Shown: positions 28,989 through 36,942 of the stretch, one piece after another | Layout: the number at the start of each line of letters is the position of its first letter | How positions within the stretch are numbered: position 1 is the first letter of the stretch | NCBI RefSeq assembly: GCF_902499125.1 | Contig: NZ_CABVPX010000025.1 | Location: 1-64,000, forward strand | Length of the DNA: 64,000 nucleotides | Source: Burkholderia arboris | Lineage (GTDB): Bacteria > Pseudomonadota > Gammaproteobacteria > Burkholderiales > Burkholderiaceae | Direction of reading: 5' to 3' | Notes under the pieces: generated by a model | Seen by the model: only the letters and a program-made list of their open reading frames with translations | Database searches by the model: none | Told to the model about the DNA's origin: nothing | Program-made: the position numbers and the translations under genes

Positions 28989-29192
28989 ATGCTGAGCCCG
29001 CATGAATTCTCGATGCTGTTGCGCATTGCGCGTGCGCCGGACAGTGTCGATCAATCGAATCCGGCTTTCGCCGTGCTGGTCGAGAAGCGGCTGGTCGACG
29101 CGTCGCAGTCGCGCATGAATGCGGTGGCCGCGCGCCCGGCGCTGACGCCGATCGGCGAGATGCTGCTGGCGCGCTTCGACGAAGCGGCCTGA
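28989..29192 (+). CDS. Small hypothetical protein
   Basis: A 67-residue protein (MLSPHEFSMLLRIARAPDSV, ending PIGEMLLARFDEAA) whose pattern of helices looks like a small winged-helix or all-helical domain. The start is chosen at 28989 because AGGAGACAGGG precedes it; an in-frame ATG at 28911 would give 93 residues. It is alone on its transcript, convergent with the binding-protein gene. No function can be assigned. Confidence 0.6.
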   Translation: MLSPHEFSMLLRIARAPDSVDQSNPAFAVLVEKRLVDASQSRMNAVAARPALTPIGEMLLARFDEAA

Positions 29193-29256
29193 GGCGGCGC
29201 GTCACGCCTTCGTCGACACGAAGGGCGTGACGCGTCGTAACGGCAGACCGGGCCGC

Positions 29257-30057
29257 TTACTGCGCGACCGGCACCGTCACGTCGCTGCCGAACCAGTGCA
29301 TCGAGATTTTCTTCAACGAGCCGTCCTTGCGCAGCGAATCGAGCGCATCGTTGATCGCCTTCTCGAACTTCGGGTTGCCCTTGCGGAACGGGATCGCCAT
29401 TTCCTGCTTGCCGCCGTTCAGCACCGCACCGGCGCGCAGCGGCAGGTTCGACGTCTTGATCATGTACGGCAGCATCAGGCGGTCGTCGAGCGTCGCCTCG
29501 ATCCGGCCCGCGGCGAGGTCGCGCAGCTTCTCCGGCGCGCCCGGATACGTCTGCACCTCGATGCCCGGCACGGTGCGCGCCATCTGGTCGTAGTTGGTGC
29601 CGAGCGTCACGCCGAGCTTCTTGCCCTTGAAGTCGTCGAGCGACTTGAAGTTGCGCGTGTCGTCCTTGCGCTGGATCAGCTGCGCGGCCGAGTACGTGTA
29701 CGGCTCGCTGAAGTCGAGCGCTTCCTTGCGCTGCGGCGTGATCGTGACCTGGTTGACGATCACGTCGAACTTGCCGGCCTGCAAGCCGGCAATGATGCCG
29801 CTCCATTCGGTCGGGATGAACTGCGTCTTCACGCCGAGCTTGCCGGCGACCGCATTCGCGACGTCGACGTCGAAACCCTCGAGCTGGCCGGACGTGCCGC
29901 GCGAGTTGAACGGCGGATACGTGCCTTCGAGGCCGACGCGCAGCACGCCGGCTTTTTTCACGGAATCGAGCAGGTCGTCCGCGTGCGCGGCGACGGCCGT
30001 GAAGCCGAGGGCCGACGCGAGCAGCAGGCCCGACAGCAGGAACTTCGAACGTTTCAT
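29257..30057 (-). CDS. Amino-acid ABC transporter periplasmic binding protein
   Basis: Family 3 solute-binding protein of 266 residues. Signal peptide ends near AHADD, then the SBP_bac_3 fold starting VLRVGLEGTYPPFNS with GFDVDVANAVAGKLG, DFSEPYTYS and LGVTLGTNYDQ. The family binds polar amino acids; the sequence is near cystine- or glutamine-type binders, but ligand specificity cannot be read safely. No permease or ATPase gene lies next to it, so it is an orphan or shares components encoded elsewhere. Confidence 0.9.
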   Translation of the reverse strand: MKRSKFLLSGLLLASALGFTAVAAHADDLLDSVKKAGVLRVGLEGTYPPFNSRGTSGQLEGFDVDVANAVAGKLGVKTQFIPTEWSGIIAGLQAGKFDVIVNQVTITPQRKEALDFSEPYTYSAAQLIQRKDDTRNFKSLDDFKGKKLGVTLGTNYDQMARTVPGIEVQTYPGAPEKLRDLAAGRIEATLDDRLMLPYMIKTSNLPLRAGAVLNGGKQEMAIPFRKGNPKFEKAINDALDSLRKDGSLKKISMHWFGSDVTVPVAQ

Positions 30058-30199
30058 CGCAGATCTCCAGTGTTCAGTGTCGTCGTGATGAGCGCCGGGT
30101 ATCGGTCGAACCCCGGGGGTGGCCGGAATACGGGCACGTAGACACTACTCGCAACCGCGCTGCGCCGAAAGTCGAATTGGCCCTGATTGCAATCGATTT

Positions 30200-30214
30200 C
30201 ACCGGAAACCGGTG
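30200..30214. promoter_or_regulatory. Small dyad upstream of the immunity-gene array
   Basis: CACCGG and CCGGTG separated by AAA, followed 18 bases later by AATAAT (30233-30238), a possible -10. It lies between the divergent binding-protein gene and the first immunity-like gene. Site and regulator are unproven. Confidence 0.3.
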
Positions 30215-30295
30215 ACGTGCCGGCGCATGCGGAATAATCTGATGAAAGCCGTCCACCGGACGGCGTCGAAGCCGTCAGGCCAGGAGCAGACCGCC

Positions 30296-30676
30296 ATGGA
30301 TTTCAGGTTTTTCGCCGACGTCGCGACCTACGCGTTCGAGGACGGCGTGCACGTCGTCGGTCTCGCGGATCGCGATCCGCCGGCGAACTACGTGATTCTG
30401 CAGCGTGGAACCGAAGACGACGAACAGGACCAGGCGCTCGGCCTCGACACGTACTACATGGAAGTGTGCGAGAACGGTGTCGCGGGCTATGGCGGTGTCG
30501 AATCCGTATCGCTGCGCGGCGAAATGCTGAATATCGAACTGGCGCCGGATGCGGGATGGGCGCAAGGGCTGAGGCTGGTCACGATCGTGGTGCGCGCGAC
30601 CGGCGACCTGGAGCGCGTGAAGCAGGGGCTGGCGGCGGTTTTCGCGGGGACCCCGGCGAGGCTGCGCATCGACTGA
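30296..30676 (+). CDS. Imm10-like immunity protein
   Basis: Protein of 126 residues resembling the Imm10 family found next to polymorphic toxins: an acidic beta-rich protein with VVGLADRDPPANYVILQRG, the DDEQDQALGLDTYYMEV stretch and GVAGYGGVESVSL. Such proteins bind and neutralise a toxin from the same or a rival cell. ATG at 30296 is preceded by CAGGAG; the frame is open to 30119. No toxin gene lies next to it. It is the first of five similar small genes. Confidence 0.7.
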   Translation: MDFRFFADVATYAFEDGVHVVGLADRDPPANYVILQRGTEDDEQDQALGLDTYYMEVCENGVAGYGGVESVSLRGEMLNIELAPDAGWAQGLRLVTIVVRATGDLERVKQGLAAVFAGTPARLRID

Positions 30677-30706
30677 CGTGTGCCGGGAGGCGGGCGGGCG
30701 AGGAAT

Positions 30707-30715
30707 TGGCATAAT
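30707..30715 (+). promoter_or_regulatory. Candidate extended -10 before the second immunity-like gene
   Basis: TGGCATAAT fits an extended -10 (TGnTATAAT with one change) in the 105-base gap after the Imm10-like gene. It would allow the later genes to be expressed separately. Based on sequence match only. Confidence 0.3.
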
Positions 30716-30781
30716 CACGGCCTGCCGCGGAAGTCGCGCGGCCGATGCAACGCAATCAATCCGGATACCACCGCAATACCC

Positions 30782-31099
30782 ATGTCGCTCGATTCCACGA
30801 CCGCAGTGCCGCTGCACCATATTCTCGAACGCCCCGGCGATTTCTCCGGGTGGCTTTACCTGCCGCCGATGCCGTGGGCGCTCGATACGGAGGGCGCATT
30901 CTCCGACGACACCGACGGCGACGCAGACGCCGCGGTGCCCGCCATCGCCCGGCAACCCGGCTGGCGGGTCACGCTGGACGGCGCGACGATCGAGGACATC
31001 GTGATCAACGCGCATGACCAGATCGACGAGCCGAGCATGGCCCAGCTGTTCGATGCGTTCGTGTTCTACATCGAAAACGACGCATTCATTCTGTTCTGA
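30782..31099 (+). CDS. Small acidic protein, DUF7716-like, possible immunity protein
   Basis: Protein of 105 residues, acidic (GAFSDDTDGDADA). The layout HHILERPGDFSGWLYLPP near the start and LFDAFVFYIENDAFILF at the end resembles DUF7716-type proteins. Placement between other immunity-like genes supports an immunity role; the sequence alone does not prove it. ATG at 30782 is used; the frame is open to 30680 but that part has no protein-like character. Confidence 0.6.
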   Translation: MSLDSTTAVPLHHILERPGDFSGWLYLPPMPWALDTEGAFSDDTDGDADAAVPAIARQPGWRVTLDGATIEDIVINAHDQIDEPSMAQLFDAFVFYIENDAFILF

Positions 31100-31151
31100 C
31101 GCGATGCCGGCCGCTCGCCGGCGGCATGCCATGTTCAATCGAGAGGGAGCG

Positions 31152-31682
31152 ATGCACGACGTGAATCTGACACCGCTCGCCGAAGCGTTGCGCGATCGCG
31201 ATTTCGACGAGATCCACGTCTATGCCGGCGATTCCGACGATGGGCCGGTCCACGAGGCGCTTCCGGCTTGCGAGGTCGAGCCGGGCGTTTACGCGCTGCT
31301 GGCGTCGCCGGGCCTGACGCTGAATCTCGCACGGGGTGACGTCATTCGCATCGACGACCCCGATCGCCCGGCGACCGTGCTCCGGCGCGGCGGAAACTAC
31401 TGCATCCAGATCTACGGCGACGTGATTCCGGCCCATGAAATCGACCGGCTCGAACGTGAGGTCGGGAGCGCGCTGGGCGGAGCGCTCGATGGCCGCCACG
31501 GCGGTTCGCTGGCGCTATCCGTGCCGGCGAGGGTGGGCGGCGAGCGGATTCGTGCCGTGTTCGACGGCTTTACCGCACGCACCGGGATCGCGTGGTACTA
31601 CGCGAACATCTACCGGAATTTCGAAGATCCGGACGATGAAACGCTGCTCGACTGGTGGCGCGAATGCGAACCACGAAAGTGA
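31152..31682 (+). CDS. Small acidic protein, DUF4265-like, possible immunity protein
   Basis: Protein of 176 residues. The stretch EVEPGVYALLASPGLTLNLA with GDVIRIDDP and a later beta-rich half (CIQIYGDVIP, then RIRAVFDGFTARTGIAWYY) resembles the DUF4265 layout. The start at 31152 follows GAGAGGGAGC; ATG at 31131 is an alternative. Its stop overlaps the GTG of the Imm1-like gene, so the two are translated together. Confidence 0.6.
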   Translation: MHDVNLTPLAEALRDRDFDEIHVYAGDSDDGPVHEALPACEVEPGVYALLASPGLTLNLARGDVIRIDDPDRPATVLRRGGNYCIQIYGDVIPAHEIDRLEREVGSALGGALDGRHGGSLALSVPARVGGERIRAVFDGFTARTGIAWYYANIYRNFEDPDDETLLDWWRECEPRK

Positions 31683-32068
31683 TCGAGGAAACCACCGTCG
31701 GCAGCCGTTCGCACGTAACCGAAGCGCCATGTGACGACACCGCGCAAGTGATCGCGGCCGTCGAAAGACTGAATGGCATCGATCGCTCGACACTCGTTTT
31801 CGATGCGAGCGACGCAACGGTCATGACGATCGGCGGCGGCAACGACGGCCGGTATGTCGTCTTCATCGCATCGGAGATCGATGCCGTCCTGCTGAACCTG
31901 GCAACGCCGGAAGCGCCGGCCGACGAAACGATCGAACTCGTCACGGGTGGCCAGCGAGGCGGCTATCCGGCGCAGCAGTGTGTCGATCGCGCGACGGCGA
32001 CGCGGGCTGCCGTCTATTTCGTGTCGACCGGCGGGGCCGATCCACGGCTATGCTGGCAAACCGGTTGA
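31679..32068 (+). CDS. Imm1-like immunity protein
   Basis: Protein of 129 residues matching the Imm1 pattern: a short strand, TIGGGNDGRYVVFIAS, then a GGQRGGYP turn, a helix with VDRATATRAAVYFVSTG and a final tryptophan strand (PRLCWQTG). Imm1 proteins usually neutralise nuclease or deaminase toxins. GTG at 31679 overlaps the previous stop (GTGA), which favours this start over ATG at 31664. Codon choice looks less GC-extreme than in the housekeeping genes nearby. Confidence 0.72.
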   Translation: MIEETTVGSRSHVTEAPCDDTAQVIAAVERLNGIDRSTLVFDASDATVMTIGGGNDGRYVVFIASEIDAVLLNLATPEAPADETIELVTGGQRGGYPAQQCVDRATATRAAVYFVSTGGADPRLCWQTG

Positions 32069-32091
32069 CTCGCCGCATGACAGGAAGGGAA

Positions 32092-32433
32092 ATGAACATG
32101 GCAGACGATCCCGCGACGCTGCGTGCGCAACAGGAAGCCATTTGCGCGCGATATGGCCTGCATGCCGTCGAGCCTGAAGACCGGGTCGCTGTCGCGATAT
32201 CGACGCTCGGGCGCATGCCTGTCTACGGCACGCGCATCTCGCTGTCCGAGGGCGAGAACGTCAGCTGGTTCTTCCATTGCGGCGAATACGCCGACGCCGT
32301 CGATTTTTATCAACCGCTGCATGCCGCGCATCTGTCGACTTACCTGCCGTTGGTTCTGCCGTATCTGCGGTTGCCGGCCGGTACGCGTTTCATCATCGAC
32401 GATGCGGGTTATGAAGACGTCTGGATCGAGTGA
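32092..32433 (+). CDS. Imm33-like (formerly DUF2185) immunity protein
   Basis: Protein of 113 residues. The pattern MPVYGTRISLSEGENVSWFF, GEYADAVDFYQPLHAAHL and LRLPAGTRFIIDDAGYEDVW is typical of Imm33/DUF2185. ATG at 32092 is used; ATG at 32098 has a better spaced AGGAAGGGA and is equally likely. It is the last gene of the array and ends just before a bidirectional terminator shared with the T6SS. Confidence 0.75.
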   Translation: MNMADDPATLRAQQEAICARYGLHAVEPEDRVAVAISTLGRMPVYGTRISLSEGENVSWFFHCGEYADAVDFYQPLHAAHLSTYLPLVLPYLRLPAGTRFIIDDAGYEDVWIE

Positions 32434-32453
32434 CGTATTGAAACGCGCGCCAA

Positions 32454-32482
32454 TAAAAAAGGACCGCCCGGCGGTCCTTTTT
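32454..32482. terminator. Bidirectional terminator between the immunity array and tssL
   Basis: Stem GGACCGC/GCGGTCC with a 3-base loop, AAAAAA on the left and TTTTT on the right. It can end both the plus-strand immunity genes and the minus-strand tssJKL transcript. Confidence 0.85.
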
Positions 32483-32514
32483 CCATGAAGCAGCGTTAGA
32501 ACGACGCGCGCTTC

Positions 32515-33297
32515 TTACGGCAGCGAAATCGTCAGATTGGCCGATTCCGGCCCGACCTTGATGACCTGCGAATAAGGGGCAAGCGCCTGCAGCGTCTTGT
32601 CCTTCAGGTACGTGTTGAGCCCGAGAAAACCGAGCAGCGCAACCAGCGCGAACACGGTCCCGATCGCCCAGACCGGCACCTCGCGCTTCAACCGGTGCGC
32701 GATCTGATCCGGCAGCGGCCAGTGGGGCGCGAACGGTGCGCGCTTGCCCTTCATGTGCGCGATCTCGTCGCCGAGCCGGGCCGTCAGATACGCGAGCTTC
32801 TCCGGCCCTTCGAGCAGATACTTGCCCTGGAACCCGAGCAGCAGGCACATGTGAAACACCTCGAGCGACTGCAGCCGCGCCGCGCCTTGCGCACGCCCCT
32901 CCTCGAGATACTGGTAGAACTTCTCGCCCGCGAGCTGCTCGCCGAACAGCACGAGCTGCAGCGGCCGGCGTTCCCATTCGGTCCGGATCTTGAACTGCGA
33001 CGACAGCACCATTTCGTCGATGGCCGCGCAAAACGCGAACTTCGCGCTGTAGACATCCTCGGCGGCGATATTCAGCTTCTTCGCGCCGCGTTCGAAATCC
33101 GACAGGAATTCCTGGATCCGCGTGCTGAATTCGCTGGCGCTGTCCGGCTCCCGCCCGTTCTTGAGCAGGAACAGCATGAAGAAACCGTCGTACAGCAGGT
33201 CGAGCAGCGAGCGGGCCTGGAACGCGGAGTCCGTCGACGCCGGGGTATGCAGGGGGGGCGGCGCGTTGTCGCCGAACAGGGAAGGCGCGTAGCTCAT
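32515..33297 (-). CDS. tssL: T6SS membrane-complex protein TssL (DotU/IcmH)
   Basis: Inner-membrane subunit of the TssJLM complex. The protein has 260 residues: cytoplasmic hook domain (ARSLLDLLYDGFFMLFLLKNG, then SAKFAFCAAIDEMVLSS) and one C-terminal membrane helix (AIGTVFALVALLGFLGL). It lacks the peptidoglycan-binding OmpA domain found in long TssL forms; a separate OmpA protein is encoded at 46492-47442. Its start overlaps the tssK stop by four bases. Confidence 0.95.
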   Translation of the reverse strand: MSYAPSLFGDNAPPPLHTPASTDSAFQARSLLDLLYDGFFMLFLLKNGREPDSASEFSTRIQEFLSDFERGAKKLNIAAEDVYSAKFAFCAAIDEMVLSSQFKIRTEWERRPLQLVLFGEQLAGEKFYQYLEEGRAQGAARLQSLEVFHMCLLLGFQGKYLLEGPEKLAYLTARLGDEIAHMKGKRAPFAPHWPLPDQIAHRLKREVPVWAIGTVFALVALLGFLGLNTYLKDKTLQALAPYSQVIKVGPESANLTISLP

Positions 33298-34640
33298 GAT
33301 GTGACCGCGATCAGTTCGAACTTCAGGTCATTGATGCCAGTCGGCGCGTAGATCATCGCGGACTGGGCCTGCAGCATGCGCTCGTACAGCGGGCTGCGCG
33401 AATCGAGCGCGAAGTAGCACGCGCCGGGCCGCACGGGAATCGCGGGCGGTACCTGCGGCGTGTACGACAGCCGCACGCCGGGCATGGCCGACAGCACGAG
33501 CTTGTCGACGTCGTCGGGCGCGCCGACCTTGAAGCGGGCCGGCACCGCATCGACGAGCTCGACGCTCGGCATGTCTGCCGACACGGCCAGGTAGAACTCG
33601 GTCTTGTCGTCGATCTTGCCGGAATCGAGGCGGCCGAGGTGGAACGACGGACGCACCTCGTCGAGCGTGATCGCGAAGTAGCGCGTCGAGATCACGGTGT
33701 CGAGCAGTTCGCGCAGCATCAGGTCGAGACGCGCAAAGCTCGGGCCCGGATCGTCGTGGCGGTACACGGGCAGGTCGGCGAGCGCATAACCCTTCGAGAA
33801 GGTCATCAGCTGGCCGGCAAGGCGCAGCAGTTCCTGGAACAGCCGCTCCGGATGCAGCGCGGCGTGCTGGTGCAGGTGCGCGAGCGTCGCGAACGCGGCA
33901 TTCGCGGTGTGCAGCAGCCAGAACGACGCGATGTCGCCCGAGCGGAACTCGATGATGTTCTTCGACGGCTCGCGGTGGAAGCCGTACAGCGCGTTCACCT
34001 TCGCCTGCAGTGCGTCGATCAGCTGGCGCAGCCGCTGGTGCAGGATCGGCGATGCGTCGATCGCGAGGCACGGCGGCACGAAGCTGTCGTCGATCTCGAA
34101 ACCGGACGTCGCGGTGCGGCGCACGCGCACGAGTGGTACCGACAGCAACTGGTCGCGCGGTTCGCTGTGCGCGATCAGCTTGACCTGCGTCTTCAGGAAC
34201 GTGATGTCGGCTTCGGCGGCGTCGGTGAAGTTGTCGGCGACGCTCGTCTGCTCGCTGGCGAAACGCGTCATGAAGCCGGCGGCCGGATCGTCGCTGTAGT
34301 TGGTGCCGTTCTCGCGCAGCGGGTGCAGCGCGAGATAGAACACGAATTCGTTGATGCCCTCGGGCAACGTGTCCAGCGCGATCGGCGGCGGCAGGTCGTC
34401 GGCCTGCGGCGCGGCATACAGTGCGCCGTCCGGGAACACGAGCGCGAGTTCGGCGACCCGCAGCACGTTGCTGCCGAGCGCGTCGCGGTCGATGCGCACC
34501 GAGCGCACGCCCCAGTTGTACGGCTGGATCGCCTGGATGGACTCGAACAGGCGCGCCTCGTGGTACGCGTCCTGCCGCTGAAAGTGTTGAGGCCGGAGGA
34601 ACAGCCCTTCCCCCCACAGCACCTTGGCCGAATAACTCAT
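33294..34640 (-). CDS. tssK: T6SS baseplate protein TssK
   Basis: Trimeric baseplate protein linking the membrane complex to TssFG. The protein has 448 residues with the typical N terminus VLWGEGLFLRPQHFQRQDAY and the C-terminal PARFKVGAPDDVDKLV and the PRSPLYERM-like segment SRSPLYERMLQAQS. It is transcribed after tssJ, with about 100 AT-richer bases between them. Confidence 0.95.
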   Translation of the reverse strand: MSYSAKVLWGEGLFLRPQHFQRQDAYHEARLFESIQAIQPYNWGVRSVRIDRDALGSNVLRVAELALVFPDGALYAAPQADDLPPPIALDTLPEGINEFVFYLALHPLRENGTNYSDDPAAGFMTRFASEQTSVADNFTDAAEADITFLKTQVKLIAHSEPRDQLLSVPLVRVRRTATSGFEIDDSFVPPCLAIDASPILHQRLRQLIDALQAKVNALYGFHREPSKNIIEFRSGDIASFWLLHTANAAFATLAHLHQHAALHPERLFQELLRLAGQLMTFSKGYALADLPVYRHDDPGPSFARLDLMLRELLDTVISTRYFAITLDEVRPSFHLGRLDSGKIDDKTEFYLAVSADMPSVELVDAVPARFKVGAPDDVDKLVLSAMPGVRLSYTPQVPPAIPVRPGACYFALDSRSPLYERMLQAQSAMIYAPTGINDLKFELIAVTS

Positions 34641-34691
34641 GTCAAATCCGGTTAATGTCGCGTTGCGATGTAATCGATTTGTTCGTGCCCG

Positions 34692-34721
34692 AATTAAATC
34701 GCCAATTGTTAACTCTTGTTA
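34692..34721 (-). promoter_or_regulatory. Candidate promoter upstream of tssKL
   Basis: On the minus strand TTAACA (34716-34721) and TTTAAT (34692-34697) are separated by 18 bases in the AT-rich gap between tssJ and tssK. It resembles a sigma-70 promoter with two or three mismatches. Direct TTGTTAA copies lie in the same gap. Confidence 0.3.
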
Positions 34722-34742
34722 ATTGACATTCGTGCGTCATGT

Positions 34743-35354
34743 TTAACCGCAGGACACCGAAGAAAGCAAATTCAGCGGTTGCGAAGGCGCACCCTGTTGC
34801 GGTGCGATGACCGTGCCGTCGGTGACCGTCATCGCGCAATTATGCAGGCCGATGATTATGCCGGATTTCTCCGACTTCACCGGATCGAACGTCAGTTTCC
34901 ATCGTTGCAGTGCGGGATCGCGGAACAGCGCGACGATCCCGAATGCCTGCGCTTCGCGCGAAACCTTCTCGGTTGCGGTATAGCGCTGGCCGGGAATCAG
35001 CGTGATTTCACGCACATTCAGCAGGTCGGCGCCGAGTGCGGCCTTTTCTTTGGCCGGATCGGTAAAAGCGTCGAACGGCGCCTGCTGGAACGAGGTCGGG
35101 TCTTTCAGCGCATAGAGCCGGACAACGAGCGCGAGCGGCTTGTTGTCGGTCGCGGCATTCAGGTTCGGCGCGGCGGCCAGCGTGAGCCCGAGATTGCGCG
35201 GCGGCTTCTGCGCGTCCGGCAACTCGGGCTTGCCGATGCCGGCCGCGGACATCACGGCGCTCGCGGCCGAGCCGAGCAGCGGAGCGGCCGCGCATCCGGC
35301 CAGAAGGGCGCACGCAACCAGCGGCAGCGCGTAGCGAATCATGGACGATCTCAT
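34743..35354 (-). CDS. tssJ: T6SS outer-membrane lipoprotein TssJ
   Basis: Lipoprotein that tethers the TssLM complex to the outer membrane. The protein has 203 residues, lipobox LLAGC with Cys21, then a transthyretin-like beta domain (NLGLTLAAAPNLNAATDNKP, VVRLYALKDPTSFQQAPFDAF). A second in-frame ATG at codon 5 is an alternative start. It is the first gene of the minus-strand tssJKL group, divergent from the TPR lipoprotein gene. Confidence 0.93.
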   Translation of the reverse strand: MRSSMIRYALPLVACALLAGCAAAPLLGSAASAVMSAAGIGKPELPDAQKPPRNLGLTLAAAPNLNAATDNKPLALVVRLYALKDPTSFQQAPFDAFTDPAKEKAALGADLLNVREITLIPGQRYTATEKVSREAQAFGIVALFRDPALQRWKLTFDPVKSEKSGIIIGLHNCAMTVTDGTVIAPQQGAPSQPLNLLSSVSCG

Positions 35355-35726
35355 CGTGTTTCCGGCGTGCCGCCTTTATCCCTGTCAAAACTGCCGGGTA
35401 TTCCGCGTTCGCTGCGTATCCCCGACTTTGCACTGTTCAACTATTAAGCACGCCTGCTTCGTGGCAGGCGTCCGGAAATTTTTTCCGCCGTCCGGGCGGG
35501 GCGTCGTGCGATCAGTAAAACTTGCGCATTCCAGCCGTGAGAAAAACCGCTGCGAGCCTGTAGCGAGAGGCCATTCGAGGGGGTAGCGCACGGATTTAAA
35601 AGGAATTACTCTTCACACGACGATTGAATTATGAAAAATTGATCGGTACTATACCCGCGCGCTTCTAGCAAAGCAAAAGAACCAGATTCTCAACGATTTA
35701 AAACTCACGCGCCGGTGGATATAACG
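35355..35726. other. Divergent T6SS promoter region
   Basis: About 370 bases separating tssJ from the plus-strand T6SS genes. It contains a hairpin (CGCCTGC/GCAGGCG, 35451-35470) with a T-rich stretch after it, and an AT-rich segment from 35590 on. The region must hold start sites for both arms of the cluster; no gene is seen in it. Confidence 0.5.
35624..35653 (+). promoter_or_regulatory. Candidate promoter of the tssB-A arm
   Basis: TTGAAT (35624-35629) and TACTAT (35648-35653) with an 18-base spacer, 74 bases before the lipoprotein ATG. It fits sigma-70 moderately. No sigma-54 type GG-GC pair is evident nearby. Confidence 0.35.
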
Positions 35727-36356
35727 ATGAAAGACCGTCTCTTCGCAAAACTGTCTGGGGTAGTGGTGGCTTGCGGCGTGATCGCCGGCTGTGCGAGCCA
35801 GCCTCCCGCGCCGCCGACTGCGGAAGTCTTCAACAAGTCGCTGGCCGATGCAGACGCAGTCGCGAAGGCGGGTGACCAGGACAAGGCCCTCGGCCTGTAT
35901 CAGCAACTCGCGAAGTCGGATCCGACGCGCGAGGAACCGTGGTCGCGCATCGCGCAAATCCAGTTCGCACAGAACCACTACGGCCAGGCGATCGTGGCCG
36001 CCCAGGAAGCGCTGCAGCGCGACGCGACCGATCGTCAGGCGAAGAGCGTGCTGGCCGTTGCCGGCCTGCGGATCGCGACGCAGTCGCTTGGCGAACTGCG
36101 CCAGGATTCGTCGCTCGCGGGCGACGCGAAGTCCGATGCACAGGCGCTCGCGAAGCAGTTGCGCGACACGCTGGGCGAATCGGCGCTGTTCCCGCCGGAA
36201 ACGAAGGTGCAGCCGAAGAAGTACACCCGCCGTCCGGTGCATCGTCCGAAGGTCGCGGCAGGGGCCGCGGCAGCCGAGGCGGCCGCAACCACCACGCCGA
36301 CGCCGCCCGCGGCGCAAAAGGGCGGCGCTGATCCGTTCGGGGCACTGCGCAACTGA
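35727..36356 (+). CDS. T6SS-associated TPR lipoprotein (TagM-type)
   Basis: Lipoprotein of 209 residues: lipobox VIAGC with Cys22, then TPR-like helices (FNKSLADADAVAKAGDQDKALGLYQ split in two helices, NHYGQAIVAAQEALQRD), and an Ala/Pro/Thr-rich tail. It heads the plus-strand T6SS genes. Its position in Burkholderia T6SS loci suggests an accessory envelope role; mechanism unknown. ATG at 35727 is used although a GTG at 35715 is in frame. Confidence 0.85.
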   Translation: MKDRLFAKLSGVVVACGVIAGCASQPPAPPTAEVFNKSLADADAVAKAGDQDKALGLYQQLAKSDPTREEPWSRIAQIQFAQNHYGQAIVAAQEALQRDATDRQAKSVLAVAGLRIATQSLGELRQDSSLAGDAKSDAQALAKQLRDTLGESALFPPETKVQPKKYTRRPVHRPKVAAGAAAAEAAATTTPTPPAAQKGGADPFGALRN

Positions 36357-36411
36357 CCGCACCTGACCCGCAACTGACGCGATAACCACAACTAACCTGG
36401 GAGCCGTCGAG

Positions 36412-36927
36412 ATGGCCAAGAAAGAAAGCATTCAGAAAAGCTTGCAGAAAATACGGCCGCCGCGCGTCCAGCTGACCTACGAGGTCGAGAAGGGCGATGC
36501 GATCGAGGTGAAGGAACTGCCGTTCGTCGTCGGGGTCGTTGGCGACCTGGCGGGCCAGTCCGAAATCGAGCAGCCGAAGCTGCGCGACCGCAAGTTCGTC
36601 AACATCGACCGCGACAACTTCGACGACGTGATGAAGGCGATCGAGCCGCGTGCCGCGTTCCAGGTGGAAAACCGCCTGAGCCCGGAAGGCGGCAAGTTCG
36701 CCGTCGACCTGAAGTTCCGCTCGCTGTCGGATTTCAGCCCGGACGAAGTCGTCGAACAGGTCGAGCCGCTGCGCCGCCTGCTCGAGGCGCGCTCGAAGCT
36801 CGCCGACCTGCGCAACAAGCTCGCCGGCAACGACAAGCTCGAGGATCTGCTGTCCGAGGTGCTGAAGAACACGCAGCAGCTGCAGGAGCTCGCGAAGGGC
36901 ACGGGCAGCGACAAAGACGGCGAATGA
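36412..36927 (+). CDS. tssB: T6SS sheath small subunit TssB
   Basis: Forms the contractile sheath with TssC. The protein has 171 residues and starts with a basic helix (KKESIQKSLQKIRPPRVQLTY), then LPFVVGVVGDLAGQSE, the DRKFVNIDRDNFDDVM segment and FSPDEVVEQVEPLRRLLEAR. It lies 15 bases before tssC. Confidence 0.97.
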   Translation: MAKKESIQKSLQKIRPPRVQLTYEVEKGDAIEVKELPFVVGVVGDLAGQSEIEQPKLRDRKFVNIDRDNFDDVMKAIEPRAAFQVENRLSPEGGKFAVDLKFRSLSDFSPDEVVEQVEPLRRLLEARSKLADLRNKLAGNDKLEDLLSEVLKNTQQLQELAKGTGSDKDGE

Positions 36928-36942
36928 CGACGGAGTATTGAG

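Noticed and set aside
35451-35490. Hairpin with T-rich tail in the tssJ divergent region as a terminator
   Set aside because: No plus-strand gene ends before it and the T run starts about ten bases after the stem; more likely part of the promoter region.
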